From: Desulfotomaculaceae bacterium
Lineage (GTDB): Bacteria; Bacillota; Desulfotomaculia; Desulfotomaculales; Pelotomaculaceae
Assembly (NCBI GenBank): GCA_028702695.1
Contig: JAQVOH010000005.1
Span: 1 to 64,000, forward strand
Direction of reading: 5' to 3'
Length of the DNA stretch: 64,000 nucleotides
Shown here: piece by piece, positions 1 through 7,689 of the stretch
How the letters are laid out: every line of letters starts with the position of its first letter
Numbering within the stretch: the first letter of the stretch is position 1
The notes under the pieces: generated by a model
What the model was told of the DNA's origin: nothing
The model's database searches: none
The model's input: only the letters and a program-made list of their open reading frames with translations
Translations under genes and position numbers: made by a program

Positions 1-107
1 ATATCAATATCTTCCCAGAATTTCAAGATTTCCGGTTCTCTTTCGGGCAGGTTGGCCCGCATCGGAAAATCTGTTTTAGGCAGGTTTAAAGTCTTACTGT
101 AGTCCAT
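1..107 (-). CDS. ileS: Isoleucyl-tRNA synthetase, N-terminal fragment
   Basis: Only the first 35 codons are inside the window; the gene runs off the left edge. The translated start, [20 protein letters not shown], followed by [15 protein letters not shown], is the characteristic N-terminus of bacterial IleS, which charges tRNA-Ile in the cytoplasm. The ATG at 105-107 is preceded by a GGAGGG ribosome binding site about nine bases upstream. A T-box riboswitch lies directly upstream, as expected for a Firmicute aminoacyl-tRNA synthetase. The position downstream of divIVA matches the conserved order divIVA-ileS of Bacillus and Clostridia. The HIGH and KMSKS signatures lie outside the window and cannot be checked. 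Confidence 0.9.
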   Translation of the reverse strand, partial: MDYSKTLNLPKTDFPMRANLPEREPEILKFWEDID

Positions 108-202
108 CTTTCATAACCCTCCAAATTTAAACATAATCTGGACTTGCCTATTATAAATGAAATAGATTTGCTCTGGTAACCTATGGGAATGGCTTTACAA
201 GT

Positions 203-227
203 AAAAACCCGCCCCCAAAGGGACGGG
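203..227 (-). terminator. T-box-controlled intrinsic terminator
   Basis: Read on the minus strand, CCCGTCCC, a short loop and GGGGGCGGG are followed by five T. This is a GC-rich hairpin with a U-tract, placed directly after the T-box core and about 95 bases before the ileS start. It is the attenuator that the T-box antiterminator would disrupt. Confidence 0.85.
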
Positions 228-450
228 ATCATAACCCGCGGTACCACCCTAAATGCCGGCCAGCCAGTTATTAGCTGTTCAGGCCTGCCACTCCAGTCGC
301 CCGGTAACGGTGGCGAACCGGCCTGGCTTAATCCCCACAGGTTTCAGCCGGCGCCTCCCGGGTGATTTTTAACGTTTATCCGTACCCGGTTCCCACCACA
401 CCCGGATTCTCTGATCGGAATTACACGTCTACTCTTCCCGGTCATAGGCC
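203..450 (-). promoter_or_regulatory. T-box riboswitch leader of ileS
   Basis: On the minus strand the 14-base T-box core AGGGTGGTACCGCG is present without mismatch at 237-250. An upstream segment (about 355-445) carries GAAGAGTAGACG, AGAGA and GGTGGGAACCGG blocks typical of T-box stem I. The core can pair either as an antiterminator or leave a terminator to form. Uncharged tRNA binding would favour read-through into ileS. The amino acid specificity (Ile) is inferred from the downstream gene; I did not fix the specifier codon with certainty. The 5' boundary is approximate, because transcription probably starts near 577 and leaves more than 100 bases of extra leader. Confidence 0.9.
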
Positions 451-583
451 GATATAATGCTCTTATAGACACTATGCTATAGCTAATTTTTTTAGTGTGT
501 AGACGACTGCTTTACGCATGTCTCTCAGCAATGTCGACGAGGCTGATAAAACAATGTATAATTCGGAAGACTTAACAAACAAT

Positions 584-612
584 ATTATATAGAAAAGGCC
601 TTCTTGCGTCAA
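584..612 (-). promoter_or_regulatory. Sigma-A promoter for the ileS leader
   Basis: The minus strand has TTGACG (607-612), a 17-base spacer and a perfect TATAAT (584-589). Its position just upstream of the T-box leader and downstream of the yggU stop makes it the likely start of ileS transcription. Confidence 0.8.
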
Positions 613-688
613 CTTACCTACTATATTTACCCAACTGGCGGAAAATTAGTTACTCAACCTTATAAGTCTTAAGTCTTTACATTTGTTA

Positions 689-973
689 TCAAGGAAGGCG
701 CTTCTGGACTTGTGACGCACTGACCCCTTTTATCTTGACAACTTTATTGCGTCCGGTATGGCCGGACAAGATCTCTACCTGACCCCGGCCGACCGACAAG
801 AGTTCGGCCAGGAAGGCACGGCACGCCTCGTTGGCTTCCCCATCAACTGGCGGCGCCGTCAGGCGTACCCGCAGGGCGTCCTCAAAAAGTCCCGCCACTT
901 GATTTTTTGAAGCTCGTGGCTGAACCCTAACCTTGAAGGAGACGCCGTCTTTTTCTTCTCTTAGCGGCAGCAC
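689..973 (-). CDS. DUF167 / YggU family protein
   Basis: This small basic protein (about 94 residues) carries the DUF167 pattern: VSFKVRVQPRASKNQV near the N-terminus, VRLTAPPVDGEAN in the middle, and a GRNKVVKIKG segment. The family is widespread and structurally known, but its function is undefined. I chose the GTG at 971-973, which follows a GGAGAGG ribosome binding site and begins one base after the upstream stop codon; a longer reading to 1009 would overlap the upstream gene. The tight spacing suggests translational coupling with the DUF2889-like gene at 975-1814. Confidence 0.8.
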   Translation of the reverse strand: MLPLREEKDGVSFKVRVQPRASKNQVAGLFEDALRVRLTAPPVDGEANEACRAFLAELLSVGRGQVEILSGHTGRNKVVKIKGVSASQVQKRLP

Positions 974-974
974 A

Positions 975-1814
975 TTAGAACCTCTCCTCCCTGATATTTG
1001 CCAGCACATAGGTGATTATTCTACGCAGTTCCTCAATCAAGTCCACCAGGTGTTCACAGCCCTGAGGTCCGCCGACAATTTCAGCCAACTGTTTCTTAGT
1101 GCATGCAGTGAGCGCCAGACCTTTCAGGCTATTGGGGAGCAGCGCGCACTCAAAACAAACCTGGTCCGGCGCCCTGAGAAATTTGCCCGAGCATTCTTTA
1201 ACCCTGCCGGCAAGGTCCAGGTTGCACAACAAACCCAACTCATGGTAGGAGTCGCTAAAGCCACCATGAACGATCAGTCCGTTCGCCAAACGGTAAACAG
1301 AAAAGTTCTTCGAGCGGTTGAAAAGGTTTAACACGTGTTTCAACCCATCCACATACTCGTCCCACCGGCGTGTAACGCGATGGAGGTTACTTTGGTAACG
1401 GCAGGTGTCAACTTGAGACTTCTGCCAGTGATCACAATAGTCTTTTAGGGTAGCAAAGCCTCTCTCCTGGAAGAGAAAAGTTTCTGACTGGATAATGCCC
1501 CTGACGCATTCGGCTAGCAAATCCCGGGCCAGACCACCGGCATCATCACCAACCTCCCTCCGGAGCTCACGGCCTATATTAAAATAAGCGGTTGCTCCTT
1601 GCAGGCCAGGCGCCTCATGGCTGCCGTTACACCCCCCACCCGGCGAGCGGAATACTTCCCAGCGGGCATCTTTGATTTCAAAAGAAGTCTGGTCTGCCTT
1701 AAGCCTACCGGTTGCTTCTATATCTGTTCCCAGGATGGATGCCTCCGCCAGCAGTTCACCGGAATGGATGCCTTTCACTGAACAAAACCAGCTTTTCTGG
1801 TAGATTAACTCCAT
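975..1814 (-). CDS. DUF2889-like protein of unknown function
   Basis: This 279-residue protein starts at ATG behind an AAGGAGC ribosome binding site. Its N-terminal half has the layout of DUF2889 (lead-in strands, then LLAEASILGTDIEATGRL). Its C-terminus contains GCEHLVDLIEELRRI, like the conserved GCxHLxxLL motif of that family. The rest is rich in cysteine and histidine (CDLAG-type, CSGKF, CFECALL, CTKK), which could mean metal or cluster binding, but this is not established. It forms an apparent two-gene unit with the YggU gene downstream. The family assignment comes from motif memory, and no function can be given. Confidence 0.5.
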   Translation of the reverse strand: MELIYQKSWFCSVKGIHSGELLAEASILGTDIEATGRLKADQTSFEIKDARWEVFRSPGGGCNGSHEAPGLQGATAYFNIGRELRREVGDDAGGLARDLLAECVRGIIQSETFLFQERGFATLKDYCDHWQKSQVDTCRYQSNLHRVTRRWDEYVDGLKHVLNLFNRSKNFSVYRLANGLIVHGGFSDSYHELGLLCNLDLAGRVKECSGKFLRAPDQVCFECALLPNSLKGLALTACTKKQLAEIVGGPQGCEHLVDLIEELRRIITYVLANIREERF

Positions 1815-1837
1815 AAAATAAAAGCTCCTTGTTAGTT

Positions 1838-2476
1838 TTATTTTTTAGAAGCCAACAGCTCCGGGTGGCATAGGGTAATAAAATTATTCAGGATCCGGGC
1901 CGTCACGCCCCAGATAAAATGTTCACCGTACTCGTAAAAGTAAACGGGAAAAGACCACTGTTTCGACCAATCCCCTCTCTCTTTATAGCTCAGGGGCACC
2001 CTGTGGAATGGAAAATCAGCGGGATAGCGAGTCGCTACTTCCACCGTGCTTGCCCTGGGAGGAGAGGTAAAGTGCCCCAGCGGAGCCAGAAAAGTACTTG
2101 CAACTTCGCAGGGGTTGGGATTGATGTTTCCCCAGTCCTCAATGATCCCCAAATAAGGATATATCAGCGTGCCAGGCGGGGTAATCTGGTAGTCCAGGGG
2201 ACCGACCAATACCACCTTGTCTGCGCGGATGCCCAGTTCTTCAACTGCTTCGCGGATGGCCGTCGTCTGCGGTCGTGCCATTTCACCCGGTTCGACTTTA
2301 CCACCCGGAAAACAAACCTCGCCCGGTTGCCTGTTGAGACTTTCAGACCGCACTTCAAAAAGGACGTGAGGTATCCCCTCTTTTTTCACTATGGGCACAA
2401 GAACAGCCGATACTAGGCACTCACTTTCATTTTGAATTCTCGGCTGCCTACCGGCTATCCTCCTTATAAAATCCAA
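1838..2476 (-). CDS. NUDIX hydrolase, CoA pyrophosphatase-like
   Basis: The 212-residue protein has a Nudix box at roughly residues 57-82 (FPGGKVEPGE, then TAIREAVEELGI). It is preceded by LFEVRSESLNRQPGEVCFPG, which resembles the UPF0035 signature of CoA diphosphatases (NudL/YeaB type). Such enzymes cleave the pyrophosphate of CoA or related nucleotides using Mg or Mn bound by the REXXEE glutamates. The spacing inside the box is one residue longer than usual, so the exact substrate is uncertain. The TTG start follows a strong AAGGAGGG ribosome binding site. It lies between divIVA and the DUF2889-like gene. Confidence 0.75.
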   Translation of the reverse strand: MDFIRRIAGRQPRIQNESECLVSAVLVPIVKKEGIPHVLFEVRSESLNRQPGEVCFPGGKVEPGEMARPQTTAIREAVEELGIRADKVVLVGPLDYQITPPGTLIYPYLGIIEDWGNINPNPCEVASTFLAPLGHFTSPPRASTVEVATRYPADFPFHRVPLSYKERGDWSKQWSFPVYFYEYGEHFIWGVTARILNNFITLCHPELLASKK

Positions 2477-2502
2477 TTTAACCCTCCTTAAAATGAGTGT
2501 TC

Positions 2503-2528
2503 AAAAAGCCTCCATGCTGGGAGGCTTG
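2503..2528 (-). terminator. Intrinsic terminator after divIVA
   Basis: On the minus strand, AAGCCTCCCAGCATGGAGGC folds into a GCCTCC/GGAGGC stem followed by TTTTTG. It lies about 55 bases past the divIVA stop and just before the Nudix gene ribosome binding site, so the two genes are probably separate units. Confidence 0.75.
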
Positions 2529-2582
2529 GGAAACTTTAAAATTAATTACTAAGAAAGGGAATATGCGGTTTATCCAGACAAC

Positions 2583-3131
2583 TCACGCAGTTTCTTCCAT
2601 GCATTCGTCCCCGGCAGAAAAGCTTTCTTCCTCGCCATCCAACAGTTTCATCTGCGTCTCCAAAAAAGCACGGAATTTCATTTTGAATACCCTGGATTCC
2701 CGTTCCACCTGGTGGTACTCTTCATAGATTCGCTGTACTTTTTCTTCAGCGCCCTTGATCATGACAGAGGCTTTCAGGTCTGCTTCCTGGATCAACGCCG
2801 TCGCTTCTTGTTCTGCCTCACGGGTTATCTGCTCAGCCTCAAGCCTAGCCTGGTCCAGGCGCAACGAGGTTTCCTTCTCAGCATTCTGTCTTAGTTCATC
2901 AACGCTCTTCTGGCCCATGATCATGGTGTTTTTAAGCACCTCTTCGATTTCACGGTAGCGAGCCATGCTCTGCTCCGAGAGGATCAGCTTTTCTTTCAGT
3001 GTATGGTTCTCCTGGAACAGTTCTTCATAGTCCTGGATAACCTGATCCAGAAAGGTGTCGACCTCTTCTTCGCGGTACCCGCGCATGGCCTTACGAAACT
3101 CTTTTTTTTGAATATCCAGCGGTGTAATCAC
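2583..3131 (-). CDS. divIVA: Cell division/pole-targeting protein DivIVA
   Basis: This 182-residue coiled-coil protein opens with MITPLDIQKKEFRKAMRGY and REEEVDTFLDQV, the lipid-binding N-terminal domain of DivIVA. A long, highly charged heptad-rich region (about 40-160) follows. DivIVA senses negatively curved membrane at septa and poles and places division inhibitors or sporulation chromosome-anchoring factors. The GTG start is preceded by GAGGTG. Its place after ylmH and before ileS is the conserved Firmicute order. The acidic tail (EEESF, ECMEETA) is variable among species. Confidence 0.95.
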   Translation of the reverse strand: MITPLDIQKKEFRKAMRGYREEEVDTFLDQVIQDYEELFQENHTLKEKLILSEQSMARYREIEEVLKNTMIMGQKSVDELRQNAEKETSLRLDQARLEAEQITREAEQEATALIQEADLKASVMIKGAEEKVQRIYEEYHQVERESRVFKMKFRAFLETQMKLLDGEEESFSAGDECMEETA

Positions 3132-3160
3132 AGTTTCTTCACCTCAGGTTGGCTTAACTT

Positions 3161-3275
3161 TTTTATCCAATTTCAATATTCCCACTTCTATAATTGGGAG
3201 TTCCACTTTTCTGCTTCGGTGGGGGTAGAGTCCCCCACCGAAGTCTCGATGTCCAGCTTTAGCTGACGAGTTCAC
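3161..3275 (+). repeat. Triple-palindrome repeat, copy 1
   Basis: This is one of five related elements in the window. In plus orientation it holds three consecutive inverted repeats: a CCCACTTCTATAA-type hairpin, the long CTTCGGTGGGGG / CCCCCACCGAAG hairpin, and GTCCAGCTTTAGCTG. It ends in GAGTTCAC. The third palindrome has lost one G, and the first is imperfect. It sits between ylmH and divIVA with no reading frame of its own. Possible origin: a non-autonomous IS200/IS605-type end. Confidence 0.85.
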
Positions 3276-3313
3276 CAAGGGTAGATGTGGTCAAAGTTCT
3301 TAGACTGGTGTGC

Positions 3314-4102
3314 TCAAACTAGCCTGTGCAGAAGGACCCCTGTCCTGCCGCTTTTGAGTGGCCCTTTAACAGCCGCAACAATTACCCGGCCTTTACCACG
3401 AGCGGAAAGCACGTCACCCTCTCCTATAAGTGCGGCAGGCTCCGGGCATACGCGCCAGTTAATACTTAGCCGCTCTGCTGCAATTTCCCTCACAACCTTG
3501 GATCGGGATATTCCAAACCCAGCTGCTGCCACTGCATCCAGGCGTAACGAGGAAACAGTAGCTTTGATTTCCCGGTATTGGGCTGACGGCAGCTGAAAAT
3601 CACTCTGTCCAAGCTCGGACACCAGCACTCCGGCCTGACCCACTTTGTGCAGGTTGGCCAGGATATAAGGGACCACCTCCCCGGCAACCACCACGTTGGC
3701 GCTATCCCCGGTCACTATGATGTCCCCAAACTTTTCCCGCTTCAGGCCTAGCCCCAAGAGTGCTCCCTGAAAGTCCCGGTGTTTGGCCCTGGAATGTTTA
3801 AAATTGCCCTTTATTAAAAGAAAACCTAAATTATAATCTTCTGGCAGTGGCTCAACACCAGTGGGGTGCATGGCCACCCTCTTCCGTTCTGCAACCGGGG
3901 AACCACCATCAGCCGTAGCCACTAGATCTAAACCCTGTACTACAGAAATGATAAGATCCGTCCGGTACGGATCCCAAAAATCAGTAACCTGGGTGCGGCC
4001 GCAATATAGCACTGTTTCGGCTTGGTCTAGAGACCTGGCCAGGATAGCCCGTTCCTCCCCGTCTGAAGCGCGGGATAAGAGTTTTTCCCGGTCCGTTTTC
4101 AT
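3314..4102 (-). CDS. ylmH: YlmH family S4-domain RNA-binding protein
   Basis: The 262-residue protein has the YlmH layout: an N-terminal region with FWDPY and a GFLLIKGNF-like core, then a C-terminal S4 RNA-binding domain from about residue 180 (RLDAVAAAGFGISRSKV, then INWRVCPEPAALIGEGDVLSARGKGRV). YlmH homologues bind ribosomal RNA and, in Bacillus, have been linked to ribosome rescue or quality control. The ATG overlaps the stop of the upstream ylmG gene by four bases (ATGA), showing translational coupling. Its place in the sepF-ylmG-ylmH-divIVA block supports the call. Confidence 0.9.
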   Translation of the reverse strand: MKTDREKLLSRASDGEERAILARSLDQAETVLYCGRTQVTDFWDPYRTDLIISVVQGLDLVATADGGSPVAERKRVAMHPTGVEPLPEDYNLGFLLIKGNFKHSRAKHRDFQGALLGLGLKREKFGDIIVTGDSANVVVAGEVVPYILANLHKVGQAGVLVSELGQSDFQLPSAQYREIKATVSSLRLDAVAAAGFGISRSKVVREIAAERLSINWRVCPEPAALIGEGDVLSARGKGRVIVAAVKGPLKSGRTGVLLHRLV

Positions 4103-4368
4103 AATAAGAACAATAAAAACTTGATCACAATATTTCTCAATAGCTGTAACACAAAAAAGGCCACGATCGGGGAGAAATCCATCGCCCCAAAGGGCGGGAT
4201 AAAACGCTTAAAAACATTCAGGTAGGGGTCGGTAATCTCGTAAATAAACCGGATTAGAGGCTGATACGGGTTATGACGAACCCAGGAAAGCAGAATGCGT
4301 ATAATAATCAGGTAAGTATATACCTCAAAGGCCACGTTAACCGCCGTAATAATAATCCCCATGTTCAC
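4099..4368 (-). CDS. ylmG: YggT/YlmG family membrane protein
   Basis: This 89-residue protein has two hydrophobic segments (about 4-25 and 62-86). They flank a conserved loop, SWVRHNPYQPLIRFIYEITDPYL, that is diagnostic of YggT (the PxxRFIYxxTDPxL pattern). The family is linked to cell division and membrane or cell-shape maintenance by gene context. It overlaps ylmH by four bases and follows proC closely. Confidence 0.9.
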   Translation of the reverse strand: MNMGIIITAVNVAFEVYTYLIIIRILLSWVRHNPYQPLIRFIYEITDPYLNVFKRFIPPFGAMDFSPIVAFFVLQLLRNIVIKFLLFLL

Positions 4369-4385
4369 CCCACAATAAACTTTCG

Positions 4386-5207
4386 CTATTTTTGCCCGGC
4401 GGACAATTTGCTGGAGCGATCGGCCGCTTCAGCCACCGCCTTCATTAAGAGGGAACGCAACGCCCCCTCCTCGAGAGCATATAAACCGGCGATGGTCGTG
4501 CCACCCGGTGTTGTAACCATGTCTTTCAGCTTGGACGGATGCTCGCCAGTTTCCAAAACCATTTTGGCCGACCCAAGCATGGTCTGGACAGTTAAAACTC
4601 TGGCCACATCCCTGGACAATCCCAGCCGTACCGCCCCGTCAATAAATCCTTCCATAATCATAAACATATAAGCTGGCCCACTGCCGCTTAAGCCCGTTAC
4701 ACAGTCCATCATCGACTCAGCTACCACCACCGCTTGACCGGTAGCTTTAAAAATAGCCAAAGCCTTCTCCATATTTGACTTGGAACTGAACTGGCCTGAG
4801 CATACTGCGCTGGCCCCTTGACCCACCAGGCAGGGGGTATTCGGCATCACCCGCACCACCGGAACGGGACCTTCGAAAAAGGATTCAATAAAACCGGTAG
4901 ATATACCTGCCACGATAGAAATAACGGTCAGTTCTGGGCGACCATGGGGAGCTATTTCTGTCAATAAACCCGATATTACCTGAGGCTTGACAGCCAGGAT
5001 CACAATATCGGCCGTGCCGGCAACAGTACAGTTATCCGCTGTTTGAATGCCAAACTTTTGCTTCAGGTATTCCTGCCTGGCGTCATTTATGTCGCTTACA
5101 TAGACTGAGGGGGGCTCCACCAAACCCGCACCCAAAAGGCCGGTGATCAAAGCCTCCGCCATAGCTCCCCCGCCTAAAAAGCCAATTTTCTTTTCTCGCA
5201 AAGGCAC
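4386..5207 (-). CDS. proC: Pyrroline-5-carboxylate reductase
   Basis: This 273-residue enzyme catalyses the NAD(P)H-dependent last step of proline synthesis. The N-terminal Rossmann fold shows IGFLGGGAMAEALITGLL. The central VVRVMPNTPCLVGQGASAVC and C-terminal DCVTGLSGSGPAYMFMIMEG plus VTTPGGTTIAGL segments are standard ProC signatures. The GTG start has a GGAGGT ribosome binding site. It is inserted between sepF and ylmG, an arrangement seen in several Clostridia and cyanobacteria. No other proline gene is nearby. Confidence 0.95.
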   Translation of the reverse strand: MPLREKKIGFLGGGAMAEALITGLLGAGLVEPPSVYVSDINDARQEYLKQKFGIQTADNCTVAGTADIVILAVKPQVISGLLTEIAPHGRPELTVISIVAGISTGFIESFFEGPVPVVRVMPNTPCLVGQGASAVCSGQFSSKSNMEKALAIFKATGQAVVVAESMMDCVTGLSGSGPAYMFMIMEGFIDGAVRLGLSRDVARVLTVQTMLGSAKMVLETGEHPSKLKDMVTTPGGTTIAGLYALEEGALRSLLMKAVAEAADRSSKLSAGQK

Positions 5208-5228
5208 GATACTACCTCCTTACGCAGT

Positions 5229-5687
5229 TTATGAACGTCCCCACGAAAAAATTCCATTTTCGCGGTTGTTCTCTTTTAACTCACTAGTAATATCCATATT
5301 GGCGGGCACAAAGAGGAAAACACCGTTGCCCACTTTTTGCTGGCTGCCGTTTAAAGCATAAGTTGCCCCCAAAACAAAGTCTACCACCCGCCGTGCCAGT
5401 TCGGCATCGGCTTGCTCCAGGTTTAATATGATCGGACGCCTGTTCTTCAGGTTGTCCGTTATTTCTTTGACCTCTTCAAAAGAACGGGGCTCCACCACAA
5501 CTACCCTTACCTGACGCTGAGCGTGCTGCAGGCTGACTACAGTACCCTTTTCTTTATCTCTCTCCCTTTTTCTCTGCCAACCCTGTTCCTCCTGGACTTC
5601 CTCATGGTTCTGTTTTACATCCTGGTCGCTGTCTTCATCCTCAAAGCCCATAAAGCCAAGTACTTTATCTACAAGTTTGACGGCCAT
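5229..5687 (-). CDS. sepF: Cell division protein SepF
   Basis: I chose the start at MAVKLVDKVLGFMGF behind a GGGAGGG ribosome binding site, giving about 152 residues; upstream in-frame codons lack a ribosome binding site. The short amphipathic N-terminus binds membrane. A charged variable linker follows, then the SepF core from about residue 65 (VVVVEPRSFEEVKEITDNL, RRPIILNLEQAD, RRVVDFVLGATYAL). SepF polymerises and anchors FtsZ to the membrane at the septum. It fits with ftsZ and ftsA of the dcw cluster upstream. Confidence 0.95.
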   Translation of the reverse strand: MAVKLVDKVLGFMGFEDEDSDQDVKQNHEEVQEEQGWQRKRERDKEKGTVVSLQHAQRQVRVVVVEPRSFEEVKEITDNLKNRRPIILNLEQADAELARRVVDFVLGATYALNGSQQKVGNGVFLFVPANMDITSELKENNRENGIFSWGRS

Positions 5688-5727
5688 GTGTCTTCCCTCC
5701 CATAAATAATTTATGTTGTTGTATAGC

Positions 5728-6414
5728 TTACCTATCCCGCTCTCCAAAGATGGCCGTTCCAATGCGCAGGATATTGGCTCCTTCCTCTACTGCTACCTCC
5801 CAGTCTCCAGACATGCCCATGGAGAGGTAGTCCATCCTTGAGCCTGTCACCTTGTCTTCAACCTTTCGTGCAATTTCCTTCAACTGCCTGAACACCGGCC
5901 GCACCTCTTCCGGGTTTGCCGACCAGGGCGCGATTGTCATCAAGCCCTCCACGGAAAGTCCCGCCAGATCTGCGGTAGAAGTAATGAAATCAACAGTTTC
6001 CGATGGCGCGAGGCCGTATTTGGATTTTTCTCCTGCCACGTTTACCTGCACCAGCACTTTTACTACTTTACCCACCTCAGTAGCCGCCTGGTGGAGTTCC
6101 TCGGCCAGCGCCCAACGATCCAGGGAATGGATTAGATTTACTTTGCCGATTATTTTATTAACTTTATTGGTCTGCAGGTGACCGATCATATGCCATTCAA
6201 CACTAGGAGGCAATTTTTGGTACTTGCTTAGGAACTCCTGTACTCTGTTTTCTCCCAGCCGGTTAGCCCCACAGGCCAGTGCCTCCCTAATTATTTCAAC
6301 CGGAACAGTCTTAGTAACAGCTACCAGCTTAATCTCGCCGGGGTTGCGCCCGGCTCGCCTCGCTGCCACAGCAATATGCTCCTCCAGCCGGTTTAGATTC
6401 CCTATAACATCCAA
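5728..6414 (-). CDS. YggS family PLP homeostasis protein
   Basis: The 228-residue protein is a single-domain PLP-binding TIM barrel. The lysine segment IKLVAVTKTVP holds the PLP Schiff-base lysine. Further family marks are LGENRVQEFLSKY, WHMIGHLQTNKV, VQVNVAGEKSKYG and LSMGMSGDWEVAVEEGANILRIGTAIFG. It buffers free pyridoxal phosphate and affects amino acid balance; no catalytic activity is established. It is the ylmE equivalent of Bacillus and precedes sepF as in that genome. The TTG start has an AAGGAG ribosome binding site. Confidence 0.93.
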   Translation of the reverse strand: MDVIGNLNRLEEHIAVAARRAGRNPGEIKLVAVTKTVPVEIIREALACGANRLGENRVQEFLSKYQKLPPSVEWHMIGHLQTNKVNKIIGKVNLIHSLDRWALAEELHQAATEVGKVVKVLVQVNVAGEKSKYGLAPSETVDFITSTADLAGLSVEGLMTIAPWSANPEEVRPVFRQLKEIARKVEDKVTGSRMDYLSMGMSGDWEVAVEEGANILRIGTAIFGERDR

Positions 6415-6465
6415 AATAACAGCTCCTTGGTTTTTAGATAAGCCCCTTACAGATCCGGCTGTTGA

Positions 6466-6567
6466 AAGACTCTCACTTCTATATGTGGGAGTTCCACTTT
6501 TCTGCTTCGGTGGGGGTAGAGTCCCCCACCGAAGTCTCGATGTCCAGCTTTAGCTGGACGAGTTCAC
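6466..6567 (+). repeat. Triple-palindrome repeat, copy 2
   Basis: All three hairpins are present, including intact GTCCAGCTTTAGCTGGAC and the terminal GAGTTCAC. On the minus strand the terminal GTGAAC provides the TGA stop of the HlyD-like gene (stop at 6564-6566). The element therefore fills the gap between that gene and yggS and reaches into the reading frame end. Confidence 0.9.
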
Positions 6568-7526
6568 TCGACCCGTTGTTCTTCCCTGGCCAGCAAGGGG
6601 TTAGTCACATAACGACAATCCTCGTTAAGCTCTGGCCCGGATACAGCCAGCATACCTTCCAGTTCACCTTCAATGCTGACAGGTATCCAGTAAGCCCTTT
6701 TTTTGATGGAGAGAAAAATACCGGGCTGCCCTTCCCTGTCCACGATAGACCTGTGTGGTACAAGAAAACCCTCCAGAGTACGGGTAGTGATATTTAATTT
6801 TATTTTACGTTGATGCAACAACTGGTCCGGGTAAGCCGACAAAATGAAATATCCCTCCCACATGTCTCCCTTGTCTGACACTTTGAGTGGTTTGACCGAG
6901 AGGGCTAGCTCTTCCCAGGTAGCCTTCCACCAGGTGGGCTTGTCTGTAGTAAAGTCCGGAAAATTCGATTTGGTTATTTCTGCATAGATGTACACCGGGC
7001 TCAGATTATCGATAATCTTTAAGACCGGCTGTCCCTTTTCCACGCGGACTCCTTCAGAAGTGGCATTATTAGCTATTTTTTCTATTTCCGGAACAACTAA
7101 TACATCTATACTATTAGGAGAGAGCACCTGCTCCAACCCATCCAGATGAGTACAGTAGATACCCGCAACAGGCGTTGCAATATCATAGGTCACCCCACCA
7201 GCATCCGTCTGCACCGCTAAGACCTGGGCAGCTTTGGCGCCGGCTTCCAGCCGGTCTCCGTCGGCAGCGGCAAGGTGCAACTTCCCGCCAACCTGGGCAC
7301 GGAGCACATTTTCGTTTTTAAGCAATAGCCCTTCCAGTGGAACAACCCGGGCTACTTCCTTCCTGGTCATAAACTGAACATTTGAAACCTCGGCGACAAA
7401 TCGTCCCCAGAAGACAAAAGCCAACACCAGCAACAAAAATAGTATGCCCACGCTCCTGCGAAATGCGGTTGTCCGCCTCTTCTGCCTCGCAAACTTCGGG
7501 TCAGCCATATCTCTTATCATTGACAT
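6564..7526 (-). CDS. HlyD-like membrane-anchored adaptor protein
   Basis: This protein of about 320 residues has a basic cytoplasmic N-terminus, one membrane segment near residues 28-46 (SVGILFLLLVLAFVFWG), and an extracytoplasmic part. That part includes barrel-sandwich features (LRAQVGGKLHLAAADGDRLEAG, ATPVAGIYCTHLDGLE) like HlyD/RND-type adaptors. In a Gram-positive cell it would face the cell-wall side. No partner ABC or RND transporter is adjacent, so a division or envelope role is equally possible. I prefer the ATG at 7524-7526; a TTG further upstream (7544) is an alternative. Its stop codon lies inside repeat copy 2. Confidence 0.65.
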   Translation of the reverse strand: MSMIRDMADPKFARQKRRTTAFRRSVGILFLLLVLAFVFWGRFVAEVSNVQFMTRKEVARVVPLEGLLLKNENVLRAQVGGKLHLAAADGDRLEAGAKAAQVLAVQTDAGGVTYDIATPVAGIYCTHLDGLEQVLSPNSIDVLVVPEIEKIANNATSEGVRVEKGQPVLKIIDNLSPVYIYAEITKSNFPDFTTDKPTWWKATWEELALSVKPLKVSDKGDMWEGYFILSAYPDQLLHQRKIKLNITTRTLEGFLVPHRSIVDREGQPGIFLSIKKRAYWIPVSIEGELEGMLAVSGPELNEDCRYVTNPLLAREEQRVE

Positions 7527-7689
7527 GCGATATTTTACCTTCAAATGGAAAGTTTATTCGACGGCAGGAAGCCAAATCCTGCGTAAGAAAGCCTGATTAG
7601 CGCTTTTTTAAAAAATTAACGGTAATAATTACTGCGGCTGACCAATCATCCATGAAATTTTATCCAGGAAACAAGCCAATATTTTAAGG

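Noticed and set aside
4386-5207. proC as part of a proline operon
   Set aside because: No proA or proB is nearby. It is simply inserted in the sepF-ylmG interval.
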